Source: Caldinitratiruptor microaerophilus (lineage in GTDB: Bacteria > Bacillota > Sulfobacillia > Symbiobacteriales > ZC4RG38). From it: DNA of 64,000 nt. The stretch covers positions 2,604,001-2,668,000 of the forward strand of contig NZ_AP025628.1 in assembly GCF_025999835.1 (NCBI RefSeq). Direction: 5' to 3'. A program made the position numbers and the translations under genes. This document shows positions 25,450 to 33,367 of the stretch, one piece after another. Positions within the stretch are counted from its first letter, which is position 1. Each line of letters starts with the position of its first letter. The notes beneath the pieces are model-generated. The model had not been told where the DNA came from, made no database searches, and worked only from the letters and a program-made list of their open reading frames with translations.

Positions 25450-25461
25450 ACGTGACATAAT
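25450..25461 (+). promoter_or_regulatory. Candidate promoter/operator box of PBP2, like the suf box
   Basis: AACGTGACATAATAGA (25449-25464) differs by one base from AACGTGATATAATAGA in the suf/sufR region. It contains an extended -10, TGACATAAT. No convincing -35 was found. It lies about 65 nt before the PBP2 start. Confidence 0.5.
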
Positions 25462-25472
25462 AGACACCAGGG

Positions 25473-25500
25473 GCCGCGGGGCTCGCGTCCGCCCCGCGGC
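25473..25500 (+). other. GC hairpin in the PBP2 leader
   Basis: A perfect 10-bp stem (25473-25482 with 25491-25500) and an 8-nt loop lie between the box at 25450 and the AGGAGG ribosome site at 25515. It could stabilise the leader or attenuate transcription. Confidence 0.45.
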
Positions 25501-25528
25501 ATACGAATGCACCCAGGAGGTGGTCCCG

Positions 25529-27403
25529 GTGGAGGACGTGCGCCCCCGGGCCATCACCCTGATGGTGGTCACCCTGATCATGACGGCGGCGCTCGTGGGC
25601 CAGACGGCCAACCTCATGGTGCGCCAGCGCGACCGGTACACCGCGATGGCCCAGGCCCAGCTGTACAGCCGGCTCAAGATCCCGGCGCCCCGCGGCGAGA
25701 TCCTGGACCGCCACGGCATTCCCCTGGCGACCAACCGGCCGGCCAACGTGGTGTCGATCCGCTACCCCCATTACAAGGATCCGGAACTGCAGAAGCGGCT
25801 CTCCGATCTCCTTGGCATCCCGCTTTCCGAGATGCGAAGCACCGTCCAGCGCAAGCTGAGGGAAGGCCGCCACTACGAGCCCCTGACCATTCTGAAGCCC
25901 CTCACCCGCGAGCAGTTCGCCATTCTCACCGAGCAGGCCGAGCGCTACCCCGGCGTCCAGGTGGAGACCGTGGCGCTCCGCAGTTACCCCCGGGGGTCCC
26001 TGGCGGCCCAGGTGATCGGCTACACCGGCACGCTCAGCCCGGAGCAGGCACGGCTCCCCGAGTTCAAGGACTACGAGGGCAGCGACCTGGTCGGTCAGGC
26101 CGGGCTCGAGGCCTACTACGAGCACGAGCTGCGGGGCCGCAAGGGCGAGTGGCAGGTCGAGGTGGACCCGGGCTACCGCCCGACGGCCGACCTGGGGGTG
26201 GCGGTCCAGCCTGTCCCCGGCAACAGCCTGCGCCTGACGCTCGACGCCAACCTGCAGTCGGTGACCGAGCGCGCGCTCGAACGCATCATGAAGTACCTGC
26301 AGGAGACGCCCAACACGATCGACGGCCGGATCTACCGGAACGCGCGCGCGGGCGCGGCCGTCGTCCTCGACGCGCGCACCGGCGCCGTGCTGGCCATGGC
26401 CAGCTATCCGTCCTACGACCTGAACATCTTCGTGCGTCGCGATCCGCAGGAGGTCCAGGCCACCTTCCAGGCTCCCCTGTCCCCGATGCTCAACCGCGCG
26501 ATCGGCGCCCGCTACTACCCCGGGTCCAGCTGGAAGATGGTCACCCTGGGGGCCGCCCTCGCCACCGGCGCCGTCAAGCCCACCGAGCGGATCCTCGCCG
26601 TGGGGCGGTACGAGCCCACCGGCCAGTCGGACTGGCGAAACCACGGCTGGGTGGACGCCGTGCGGGCCCTGCAGGTGTCGAGCAACATCTACTTCTACGA
26701 GATGGGCCGGCGGGTCGGGATCGACAACCTGGTCAACTTCGCCAAGGGCTACGGCTTCGGCCAGCGCACCGGCATCGATCTGAAGGGCGAGCAGGATGGG
26801 GTGCTGCCGGACGCCGAGTGGCGCGCGCGGTGGGCCCGGGTGACCGGGGAGAGCTGGACCCTGGGCTACACGACCCAGGTGGCGATCGGCCAGCTCGTCG
26901 AGGTGACCCCGCTCCAGCTTGCCCGCTACGCGGCGGCCATCGGCAACGGCGGCAAGCTGCTGCGGCCCTACCTGGTCGATTCGATCGTCGACCCGGGCGG
27001 CCGCGTGATCCAGAAGACGCAGCCGCAGGTGGTGGGCCAGTTGCCGGTCCCGCCGGAAGCCCTGGCGGTCATCCGGCGCGGGATGGAGGCCGTCACCGAG
27101 CCGGGCGGGACGTCGAGCTTCGCCGTCTGGCCGCTGCCCGGAATCCGGACGGCGGGCAAGACCGGGACCGCCCAGTACGTCGGCAAGGACCCGTACGGTG
27201 TCTACGTGGCCTACGCCCCCGCCGAGGATCCCGAGATCGCCGTCGCCGTGGTCATCGAGCAGGCCGGGAGCGGGAGCGCCGTCTCCCACGTGGCCCGCGC
27301 CATCATGGCGGCGTACTTCGGGGTCGAGCTGCCGGACGGCGATCCGGCGAAGCTGCCGGCGGAGCCCGAGCCCGGATCGCCGGCGCCCGGCGTGGCGCGC
27401 TAG
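25529..27403 (+). CDS. mrdA: Penicillin-binding protein 2 (class B transpeptidase, MrdA/SpoVD-like)
   Basis: 624 residues. GTG at 25529 is 8 nt after AGGAGG. One N-terminal membrane segment (ITLMVVTLIMTAALVG), a pedestal domain starting RGEILDRHGIPLA, then the transpeptidase domain with Ser333-x-x-Lys336 (GSSWKMV), SSN near 390, and KTG at 544-546 (AGKTGTAQY). It cross-links peptidoglycan, normally with RodA, which is elsewhere in the window. Elongation or sporulation use cannot be separated by sequence alone. Confidence 0.93.
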   Translation: MEDVRPRAITLMVVTLIMTAALVGQTANLMVRQRDRYTAMAQAQLYSRLKIPAPRGEILDRHGIPLATNRPANVVSIRYPHYKDPELQKRLSDLLGIPLSEMRSTVQRKLREGRHYEPLTILKPLTREQFAILTEQAERYPGVQVETVALRSYPRGSLAAQVIGYTGTLSPEQARLPEFKDYEGSDLVGQAGLEAYYEHELRGRKGEWQVEVDPGYRPTADLGVAVQPVPGNSLRLTLDANLQSVTERALERIMKYLQETPNTIDGRIYRNARAGAAVVLDARTGAVLAMASYPSYDLNIFVRRDPQEVQATFQAPLSPMLNRAIGARYYPGSSWKMVTLGAALATGAVKPTERILAVGRYEPTGQSDWRNHGWVDAVRALQVSSNIYFYEMGRRVGIDNLVNFAKGYGFGQRTGIDLKGEQDGVLPDAEWRARWARVTGESWTLGYTTQVAIGQLVEVTPLQLARYAAAIGNGGKLLRPYLVDSIVDPGGRVIQKTQPQVVGQLPVPPEALAVIRRGMEAVTEPGGTSSFAVWPLPGIRTAGKTGTAQYVGKDPYGVYVAYAPAEDPEIAVAVVIEQAGSGSAVSHVARAIMAAYFGVELPDGDPAKLPAEPEPGSPAPGVAR

Positions 27404-27513
27404 CGCCCGCCGGCCGTTTTTTGCCGATTTTTCCCGACTCGCCCCGACCCCGGCCGCTGTCCGCCCGGGAATACTAAGCGCGGCTCCCGTTCCACTTCGC
27501 GGAGGTGAAGGGG

Positions 27514-27888
27514 ATGGCGCAGTTCCAGAACCTGGGCGGGCTGAAGCCCGACGAGAACCGCCAGCAGCGGAACCAGCAGAACGCGGCGGCGGCCCAGGCC
27601 GCGGGGCTGGGGCAGCAGGCGGGGGCGCAGGCCGCCTTCGGGGGCCCGATGGCCACCGGCGCCGCCGGGGGGTTCACGGGCCAGGCGGCTGGCGGCACGG
27701 CGGGCTTCGCCCAGCTGGGCAACCCGCAGGGTAGCGGTCAGGCAGCGGCCCAGGCAGCCGGCGGTAACCTGCAGAGCGGTCTGACCTCGGGCCTCGCCGG
27801 ATACGAGGTCACCCCGCAGTACCGGCAGGCCCGGAGCCAGCAGAACGCGCAGGCCGCGCAGCAGGCGGGCCTGGGCCAGCAGCGGTAG
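27514..27888 (+). CDS. Gln/Ala/Gly-rich small protein, gamma-SASP-like
   Basis: 124 residues of very biased composition with no aromatic core. It starts at ATG 27514 after GGAGGTGAAGGGG. Two similar blocks (NRQQRNQQNAAAAQAAGLGQQ near the start and RQARSQQNAQAAQQAGLGQQ at the end) resemble the repeated Q/N blocks of gamma-type small acid-soluble spore proteins, which are amino-acid stores in spores. A sequence AATACTA at 27470-27476 matches 6 of 7 bases of a sigma-G -10 box, though no -35 is clear. The call is from composition; it could be another low-complexity spore protein. Confidence 0.55.
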   Translation: MAQFQNLGGLKPDENRQQRNQQNAAAAQAAGLGQQAGAQAAFGGPMATGAAGGFTGQAAGGTAGFAQLGNPQGSGQAAAQAAGGNLQSGLTSGLAGYEVTPQYRQARSQQNAQAAQQAGLGQQR

Positions 27889-27907
27889 CCGCGGCCCGGC
27901 AGGGACG

Positions 27908-27943
27908 GGAGAGGCGCCCCGGCGGGAGCCAGGGCGCCTCTCC
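27908..27943. terminator. Bidirectional hairpin terminator
   Basis: A perfect 12-bp stem (27908-27919 with 27932-27943) lies between the convergent SASP-like gene and the HSP90-like gene. Confidence 0.75.
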
Positions 27944-27960
27944 GACTGCGGAAAGGGAAA

Positions 27961-29820
27961 TCATCCCCCGGCGCCGGTGAGGAGGAAATGCTCCCAGACG
28001 CCGGACCAGAACTCGCTCGTGTCGTGGCCCGGCAGGCCGGGACTGACCTCCAGCCCGAGGTCGTCCCGGAGGCGCCGCAGGGCTCCCTCCGCGGTGTCCC
28101 TGTCCGGCAGCGTGCCCAGCTGGACGGTGAGATCCCGGAGCGCCTTCTCGCCCCGGCCGCGGAGGGGCGAGCCCGGAAGTTCGTCCATGAGCTGCCGGAC
28201 CAGCGGGTGCGCGGCGTTCAGCACCCATCCGTCGACGTACGTGAGGAGGGTCTCCGGCCCAGCACCGTCGAAGGGCAGGACGGAGAGCCCGCCCAGACGC
28301 CGGGGCTCGGGCGCGCCGCGGCCGTGGACGGCGTAGCTGACCCCGGCGCGGGTGTCGACCACAACGCGCACGGGCCGGTAGTCCCGCTCGAGCAGGGCGT
28401 CCATGACCGGGTGCGAGTCCAGGGACGTGTAGAAAGGAAGCCCGGAGCCGGCCGCCCGTGTCAGCCGGAAGTGGCGGTCCCACCAGAAGTCGTCCGCCAG
28501 GTGTGCCCCGCTCTCCGGCCACGCCACCCGGTCCTCGCCGACTGGCACCCGTGCCACCTCCGGGTGGCGCAGGACCTCAGCCCACGGGACGAGCGCGCGC
28601 TCGCCGCCGCGCCGCAGGGGATAGACGGGCAGCCCGGCCAGGCGGGACCACACGGCGTCCGACCCCGTGGCCGCCGCGTGGCGCCCCAGGTGGGGCACGT
28701 CGAGGAGGGTGCCCAGCGTGTCCCCCGTCTGGACGGGGGTGAGCCGGCAGGAGCGCAGGAGATCGAGGAGATCGTCCGCCAGCCGCTCGTCCAGCCGGCG
28801 CACCAGCCGGCGGTACGCCTCGTCCTCCACGAACTCGGTGCGGGCGAGCCGGAGCTGAAGCCTCAGCTCCCGGCTCGACAGGTTGAGGTCGAAGGCGACC
28901 GCAGGGCCACCCAGGAACGCCGGCAGCCGGTCCCCGACGTAGATGCCGTCCAGGCTGACGGCCCGCGGGAGCCGCCCGGGGTCGAACTCGGCCACCGCCC
29001 GGGCCTCGCCCACCCCGGCCGCGACCAGCCGGCCGGGCACCTCCAGGTACCCGTACTCGATGAACCCCCGGACCCCGTCCCCGTCGAACTCCACGCGGCG
29101 CGATCGCAACTGGTGCCGTCGCGCCGGGTCACGGAGCAAGTAGTGGGCCGGATCCAGGAGGCGCAACCGGAACCCGGAGCCGTCGTCGGCCGGAATCACC
29201 GTCTCCGCCGTCCCGGCCCGCACCCGGATCGGGAACTCCAGGTGGCGGGCCCAGTGGCGGACGACCTGCTCCAGGTCCGGATACTCCACCCCATCCATGA
29301 GGTCCAGCTCCAGCCGGGTGCCCACGGGCAGGTCCGGCCGGCACGCGGTCTTTCGGATCGTGCTGTGCAGGCCCTCGATCTCGAGCCGCACCGGATCGGA
29401 CCCCGGCAGGTGGTGGCGCGTCTCGACGGTGAGCCGTCGGGCCACCAGGAACGCGGAGAGCGCTCCGATGCCGAAGCGGGCGATCGGGCTGAACCCCAGG
29501 GGCCCGTACTGCTCCCGGAAGGCGGCCGAACTGTAGTAGCTGCGGCCCACCCGCAGGAAGAAGTCCCGGACGATGGCCTCGCTCATGCCGGCGCCATTGT
29601 CCGCCACCACCAGGCGGCCCGGCTCCCACTCCAAGCTGACCTCCGGTTCATACCCGGAAGTGACGGCGCGGCGGAGCCGGCAGGCGTCCACCGCGTTCTG
29701 GAGCAGTTCCCGCACGACGACCCGACGGGGATCGGGGTAGATGTTGTTCCCTGCCAGGAGCTCGATGACCTCGTGGCTCGAAAGCTCAAAGCGCAGAATC
29801 TCGGTTTCCGGTTCGGACAC
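27961..29820 (-). CDS. HSP90-like (GHKL) ATPase of unknown role
   Basis: 619 residues. The N-terminal 130 residues are an HtpG-like GHKL ATPase: RELLQNAVDACR (N box), VVADNGAGM (G1), PLGFSPIARFGIGALSAF (lid and G2). The middle part is weakly like the HSP90 middle domain; the C-terminus (RYRPVRVVVDTRAGVSYAV onward) is not familiar. It is shorter and more divergent than HtpG, and closer to the orphan HSP90-like ATPases found beside regulators or defence genes. GTG at 29820 follows GGAGGAGG. Co-directional with and downstream of the CodY-like gene. Confidence 0.8.
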   Translation of the reverse strand: MSEPETEILRFELSSHEVIELLAGNNIYPDPRRVVVRELLQNAVDACRLRRAVTSGYEPEVSLEWEPGRLVVADNGAGMSEAIVRDFFLRVGRSYYSSAAFREQYGPLGFSPIARFGIGALSAFLVARRLTVETRHHLPGSDPVRLEIEGLHSTIRKTACRPDLPVGTRLELDLMDGVEYPDLEQVVRHWARHLEFPIRVRAGTAETVIPADDGSGFRLRLLDPAHYLLRDPARRHQLRSRRVEFDGDGVRGFIEYGYLEVPGRLVAAGVGEARAVAEFDPGRLPRAVSLDGIYVGDRLPAFLGGPAVAFDLNLSSRELRLQLRLARTEFVEDEAYRRLVRRLDERLADDLLDLLRSCRLTPVQTGDTLGTLLDVPHLGRHAAATGSDAVWSRLAGLPVYPLRRGGERALVPWAEVLRHPEVARVPVGEDRVAWPESGAHLADDFWWDRHFRLTRAAGSGLPFYTSLDSHPVMDALLERDYRPVRVVVDTRAGVSYAVHGRGAPEPRRLGGLSVLPFDGAGPETLLTYVDGWVLNAAHPLVRQLMDELPGSPLRGRGEKALRDLTVQLGTLPDRDTAEGALRRLRDDLGLEVSPGLPGHDTSEFWSGVWEHFLLTGAGG

Positions 29821-29916
29821 CCGAATCCTCCTCCGTGCTCGCCGGCCCGCGGACCCGGCTCGTAGATTTCACGGGCCGGGAGCCCGGTTCCTGCCGGAGG
29901 AGAATCCGGCGGGCGC

Positions 29917-30546
29917 CTAGTGCACGGGGGCTTCGACCCGGGCCAGCTCCTCCACCAGGTGCGGGTTCAGGACCCGGACCCGGACCCCGCGCCGGCCCCG
30001 GGAGCTCGCCTGCAGGACCCCGGCCGCCCGCAGCTTCGCGAGCGCCTGGACCAGGGAGCTGTGGTGGACGCCGGCCTCCCGCGCGGCCTCGTTGAGGCGA
30101 ACGGTGGTGGGCTTGCCGGACCAGCCGGACAGGAGGACGTACATCCCGTGGCGCTCCGCCACCGTCAGGCTGGCCACGGCCTGGCGGGCGGACCTGACGA
30201 GCCGGCGGTCTTCGGCGTCCTCCGCGCTGCGGCGGCGAACGAGGACCGCGCCGATCAGGGCGGCCGCGCTCTCGGCCAGGAGTCGCTCGGCCTCGCCGAA
30301 GGGCCGGCCGGGGTGGCGGAGCACCAGGAAGCCGAACTGGCGGCCTCCCGCCGCCACCGGGACCACGATGTCACCGTCCCGGGCTTCGGGCGCGGCCGAG
30401 GTGACGAGCTGCGGGACGCCGCCGGTCACCCGGGCCAGGGTGGCAAGAAGGCTGGCGGGCTCGACGTTCGGGTCGGAGAGCGCCGCCTGGCTGAGGGACC
30501 GGACCGCAGCCCGGATGCTGGTCGTAGGCTCCATCGTGATCGGCAT
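29917..30546 (-). CDS. Short CodY-like GAF/winged-helix regulator
   Basis: 209 residues. The C-terminal 85 residues match the CodY DNA-binding domain: ASLTVAERHGMYVLLSGW, LNEAAREAGVHHSSLVQALAKLRAAGVLQASSRGRRGVRVRVLNPHLVEEL. Before it lies a GAF-like domain (about 20-115) that is much shorter than the ligand-binding domain of classical CodY (259 residues), so GTP/branched-chain amino acid sensing is not assured. ATG at 30546 is preferred over GTG at 30549 by spacing from GGGAGGG. Confidence 0.78.
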   Translation of the reverse strand: MPITMEPTTSIRAAVRSLSQAALSDPNVEPASLLATLARVTGGVPQLVTSAAPEARDGDIVVPVAAGGRQFGFLVLRHPGRPFGEAERLLAESAAALIGAVLVRRRSAEDAEDRRLVRSARQAVASLTVAERHGMYVLLSGWSGKPTTVRLNEAAREAGVHHSSLVQALAKLRAAGVLQASSRGRRGVRVRVLNPHLVEELARVEAPVH

Positions 30547-30778
30547 CACAAGCCCTCCCTCACCAACTCCGTCCGTCTTATCCTAACGGCCATGCCCGTA
30601 GACTCTGCAGACCCCTTTCTGACTAGTTGCAGTGGACCATCCGTTGCATGTTCGGTCTATCACAAGCCCGGCAGGCCGCGGTTTGGCTCGTGTTCCCGGG
30701 CTGGGTTGCGGCAGGGATCATCCCGCGGGAAGCGAACGTTTGCTAGACGGAGCAGGCCCAGCCGGAGGGGGAAACGGA

Positions 30779-32437
30779 TTGCCGCCCCACGACCGTCCAC
30801 GCCCGCACGCCGCGGCCGGCCTCCTGGCCACCCTCACCGCCCTCGCGTTCGGCCTTGCCGCCTGCCGGCCGGCTCCGGCCGCCCCCGCCTCCGCGCAGGG
30901 GCTCGCCTCACCGCCGGCGGCCGGAACCGGGTCCGCCGGGCCGCCACCGGCGCCCCCGCCGCGGCGGTTCAACCTCATCATCGCCGGCGGCACGGTGATC
31001 GACGGAACCGGTGGTCCGCCCCGGCGGGCAGACGTCGGGGTGAACGGGGACCGCATCGCCGCGGTCGGCGACCTCTCCCGGGACGAGGCGGGGCGCCGGA
31101 TCGACGCGACAGGGCTCGTGGTGGCGCCCGGCTTCATCGACCCGCACTCTCACGTCTGGGACACGCTCCCCGGTTACGCGACCGACGCGGACACCACCGC
31201 CGCCCTCCGACAGGGCATCACCACCTCGGTCGGGGGTGTCGACGGCCGGTCGCGGTGGCCGGTGGGGGCCGGCCTCGCGGACGTGGAGAAGCGGGGTACG
31301 GGGGTGAACTTCGCCACCTTCGTGGGACACGGCACGGTGCGGGCGCAGGTGATCGGTCACGCCGGCCGGGCCCCTTCGCCGGCGGAACTCGCCCGCATGG
31401 AGGACCTGGTCCGGCAGGCGATGGCCGAGGGCGCGCTGGGGCTGTCGTCGGGTCTGGAGTACGAGCCCGGCCTGCACGCGACGACCGACGAGCTGGTGGC
31501 GCTGGCCCGGGTGGTTGCGGCGGCCGGCGGCGTGTACAGCTCCCACGTGCGGGCCGAGCGCCGGGACGTGCTCGCCGGGGTCCGGGAGGCCATCGCGATC
31601 GGGCGGCAGGCCGGGGTCCCCGTCAACCTGTCGCACCTCAAGGTCGTCTACCCGTCGCAGTGGGGGCGGTTCGGGGAGCTGATCGCCGAGGTGGAGACGG
31701 CCCGGGCGGAGGGCATCACGGTCTTCGCCGACGTCTACCCATACCTGGCGCCCGACTACGCGATGGACGTGCCCCTGGGCGCCGTGTACGGCTCGCTGCC
31801 CCCGGAGACCTTGGTCGTGAAGCAGGCGCCCGAGCGCGCGCTGGTGGGCGAGTCGGTCGCCGCGCTCGCCGCCCGGACCGGACGCGACGCGAGGGAGTTC
31901 GCCCGCGATCTGGCCCGGACGGGCGGGGTGACGGTAGCCGCGGAGATCGTCCGACAGGACCAGCTCGAGGCGCTTCTCAAGGCGGACTGGACCGTGGTCG
32001 GGACCGACGGGGGATCGCCGCCGCTCGAGCCGGACCCGGCCCGGGCGCTCGGCCGGATCCATCCCCGCAGCTACGGCACGTTCCCGCGCGTCCTGCGCTG
32101 GACCCGGGAGGGACTCCTTCCCCTCCCGGCCGCCGTCCGGAAGATGACGGGAGAGACCGCCGACCGCCTGGGCCTGACCGGGCGCGGGTACGTCCGGGAA
32201 GGCGCGTACGCCGACATCGTCGTCTTCGACCCGGAGACCGTCGCCGACCGGGCCACCTGGTGGGACCCGCAGCAATACCCGGAGGGCATCCTCTACGTCC
32301 TGGTCAACGGCCAGGTCGCCGTCGAGCGGGGCGAGCGGGTCCCCGGCATCCGCGCCGGCCGTGTGCTCCGGCACGGCGGCGCGGTCGGGGCGCGCTCCGG
32401 GGTGGAAGCCGCAGCGGAAGACACCGGTTCCGATTGA
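30779..32437 (+). CDS. N-acyl-D-amino-acid deacylase (D-aminoacylase), lipoprotein form
   Basis: 552 residues from TTG 30779 (GGAGGGGG 10 nt upstream). An N-terminal signal with lipobox FGLAAC suggests a lipid-anchored, extracytoplasmic enzyme. The amidohydrolase fold shows IAGGTVIDGTG, PGFIDPHSHVWD with the HxH metal site, SSHVRAE, NLSHLKVV, VVGTDGGS and EGAYADIVVFDP. This arrangement is that of the D-aminoacylase/dihydroorotase-like group that hydrolyses N-acyl-D-amino acids or D-peptide remnants. Substrate not shown by sequence. Confidence 0.85.
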   Translation: MPPHDRPRPHAAAGLLATLTALAFGLAACRPAPAAPASAQGLASPPAAGTGSAGPPPAPPPRRFNLIIAGGTVIDGTGGPPRRADVGVNGDRIAAVGDLSRDEAGRRIDATGLVVAPGFIDPHSHVWDTLPGYATDADTTAALRQGITTSVGGVDGRSRWPVGAGLADVEKRGTGVNFATFVGHGTVRAQVIGHAGRAPSPAELARMEDLVRQAMAEGALGLSSGLEYEPGLHATTDELVALARVVAAAGGVYSSHVRAERRDVLAGVREAIAIGRQAGVPVNLSHLKVVYPSQWGRFGELIAEVETARAEGITVFADVYPYLAPDYAMDVPLGAVYGSLPPETLVVKQAPERALVGESVAALAARTGRDAREFARDLARTGGVTVAAEIVRQDQLEALLKADWTVVGTDGGSPPLEPDPARALGRIHPRSYGTFPRVLRWTREGLLPLPAAVRKMTGETADRLGLTGRGYVREGAYADIVVFDPETVADRATWWDPQQYPEGILYVLVNGQVAVERGERVPGIRAGRVLRHGGAVGARSGVEAAAEDTGSD

Positions 32438-32463
32438 CTTCGCGGAGATATGGACCGTACAAT
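32434..32463 (+). promoter_or_regulatory. Promoter of the cupredoxin gene
   Basis: TTGACT (32434-32439), an 18-bp spacer and TACAAT (32458-32463). The -35 overlaps the stop codon of the D-aminoacylase gene, so the cupredoxin gene can be transcribed independently. Confidence 0.65.
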
Positions 32464-32503
32464 GAGGTCACCTTAATACCATAAGGGGGTAGGGGAAGCA
32501 CCC

Positions 32504-32962
32504 ATGGGCCCTCAGCGCCTGGCCCTCGCTGCGCTGCTGGTGGGAGCCGCAACCGCGCTCGCCGGCTGCGGCCAGCGAAGCGAGACATCGGCGGACAAGG
32601 GCGGAGCGCAGCAGGTCGAGCTCGTGGCGAGGTCCGACCTGAAGTTCTCCGTGGACACCCTGAGCGTGAAGGCGGGCCAGCCGGTCGCCCTGGTGCTCCG
32701 GAACGAGGACACCGCCCAGCTCCACGACTTCACCATCCTGAAGATCCCGGTGAAGGATGTACGCGGGGGCAACGAGGCAAAGGGTGAAAACGTCCACGCG
32801 GGAATGGACATGGGCATGGAGCCCGCCCTGCACGTTTCCGTCCAGCCCGGCCAGACCGGGCGCCTGGAGTTCACCCCGACGGACAGAGGGCAGTACGAGT
32901 TCTTCTGCACGGTACCCGGTCACAAGGACGCGGGCATGAAGGGCACACTCACGGTAAACTGA
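32504..32962 (+). CDS. Cupredoxin-domain lipoprotein
   Basis: 152 residues. Signal peptide with lipobox TALAGC, so anchored outside the membrane. The cupredoxin fold has the type-1 copper ligands: His in AQLHDFTI, then Cys-x4-His-x4-Met in FCTVPGHKDAGM. A His/Met-containing stretch (ENVHAGMDMGMEP) in the middle could bind extra copper. Likely an electron carrier or copper-binding protein; similar domains occur in nitrite and nitrous oxide reductase systems, none of which is adjacent. Confidence 0.88.
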   Translation: MGPQRLALAALLVGAATALAGCGQRSETSADKGGAQQVELVARSDLKFSVDTLSVKAGQPVALVLRNEDTAQLHDFTILKIPVKDVRGGNEAKGENVHAGMDMGMEPALHVSVQPGQTGRLEFTPTDRGQYEFFCTVPGHKDAGMKGTLTVN

Positions 32963-32984
32963 GGCCATCGGAACCGCGGTCACC

Positions 32985-33014
32985 TTGACGCCGGACCGCC
33001 CGGCCCTGTATCCT
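32985..33014 (+). promoter_or_regulatory. Promoter of the cobalamin riboswitch-cobT unit
   Basis: TTGACG (32985-32990), an 18-bp spacer, then TATCCT (33009-33014) directly preceded by TG. It lies just upstream of the riboswitch core. Confidence 0.55.
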
Positions 33015-33034
33015 CGTTGCCAGGATTGCCAACC

Positions 33035-33240
33035 GAACCCCTCCGGTGCCGCCTGCCACGGGCGGAGAATAGGGAACCGGGTGCAAGTCCCGGGCGGTCC
33101 CGCCACTGTAACCGGGGAGCAAACCGGGCCCGGCAGTCCGGCTTCGAGCCGCTGCCCGGCCAAGCCACTGGAGGACTTCCTCCGGGAAGGCGCCCGGGGC
33201 GCGAGGAGCCGGAAGCCAGGAGACCTGCCGGAGGAGGTGT
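33035..33240 (+). promoter_or_regulatory. Cobalamin (B12) riboswitch
   Basis: All conserved blocks of the cobalamin aptamer are visible in order: GGTGCC (33045-33050), GGAGAATAGGGAA (33063-33075), GGTGCAAGTCCCGGGCGGTCC, CCGCCACTGTAA (33100-33111) and the B12 box AGCCAGGAGACCTGCC (33214-33229). It precedes a transcription terminator and cobT, so B12 or adenosyl-cobalamin is expected to switch cobT off. Confidence 0.95.
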
Positions 33241-33301
33241 CCGGCCACGGGGCACGGTGTCTGCCCCGGGGCCGGGGTTCGCTGGGGATGATGGTAAAGT
33301 T

Positions 33302-33335
33302 CCCAGCCGGTCATGCACCGGCTGGGCTTGTTCTT
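33302..33335 (+). terminator. Riboswitch-controlled intrinsic terminator
   Basis: CCCAGCCGGT (33302-33311) pairs perfectly with ACCGGCTGGG (33317-33326) and is followed by the T-rich CTTGTTCTTTC. It lies between the riboswitch and cobT, giving a transcriptional off switch. Confidence 0.85.
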
Positions 33336-33367
33336 TCTGGAGCACTCGCCCTGAGGAGGATGCCGCC

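Noticed and set aside
27390-27425. Rho-independent terminator after the PBP2 gene
   Set aside because: A 5-bp stem overlapping the stop codon and a T6 run 8 nt later are too weak to call.
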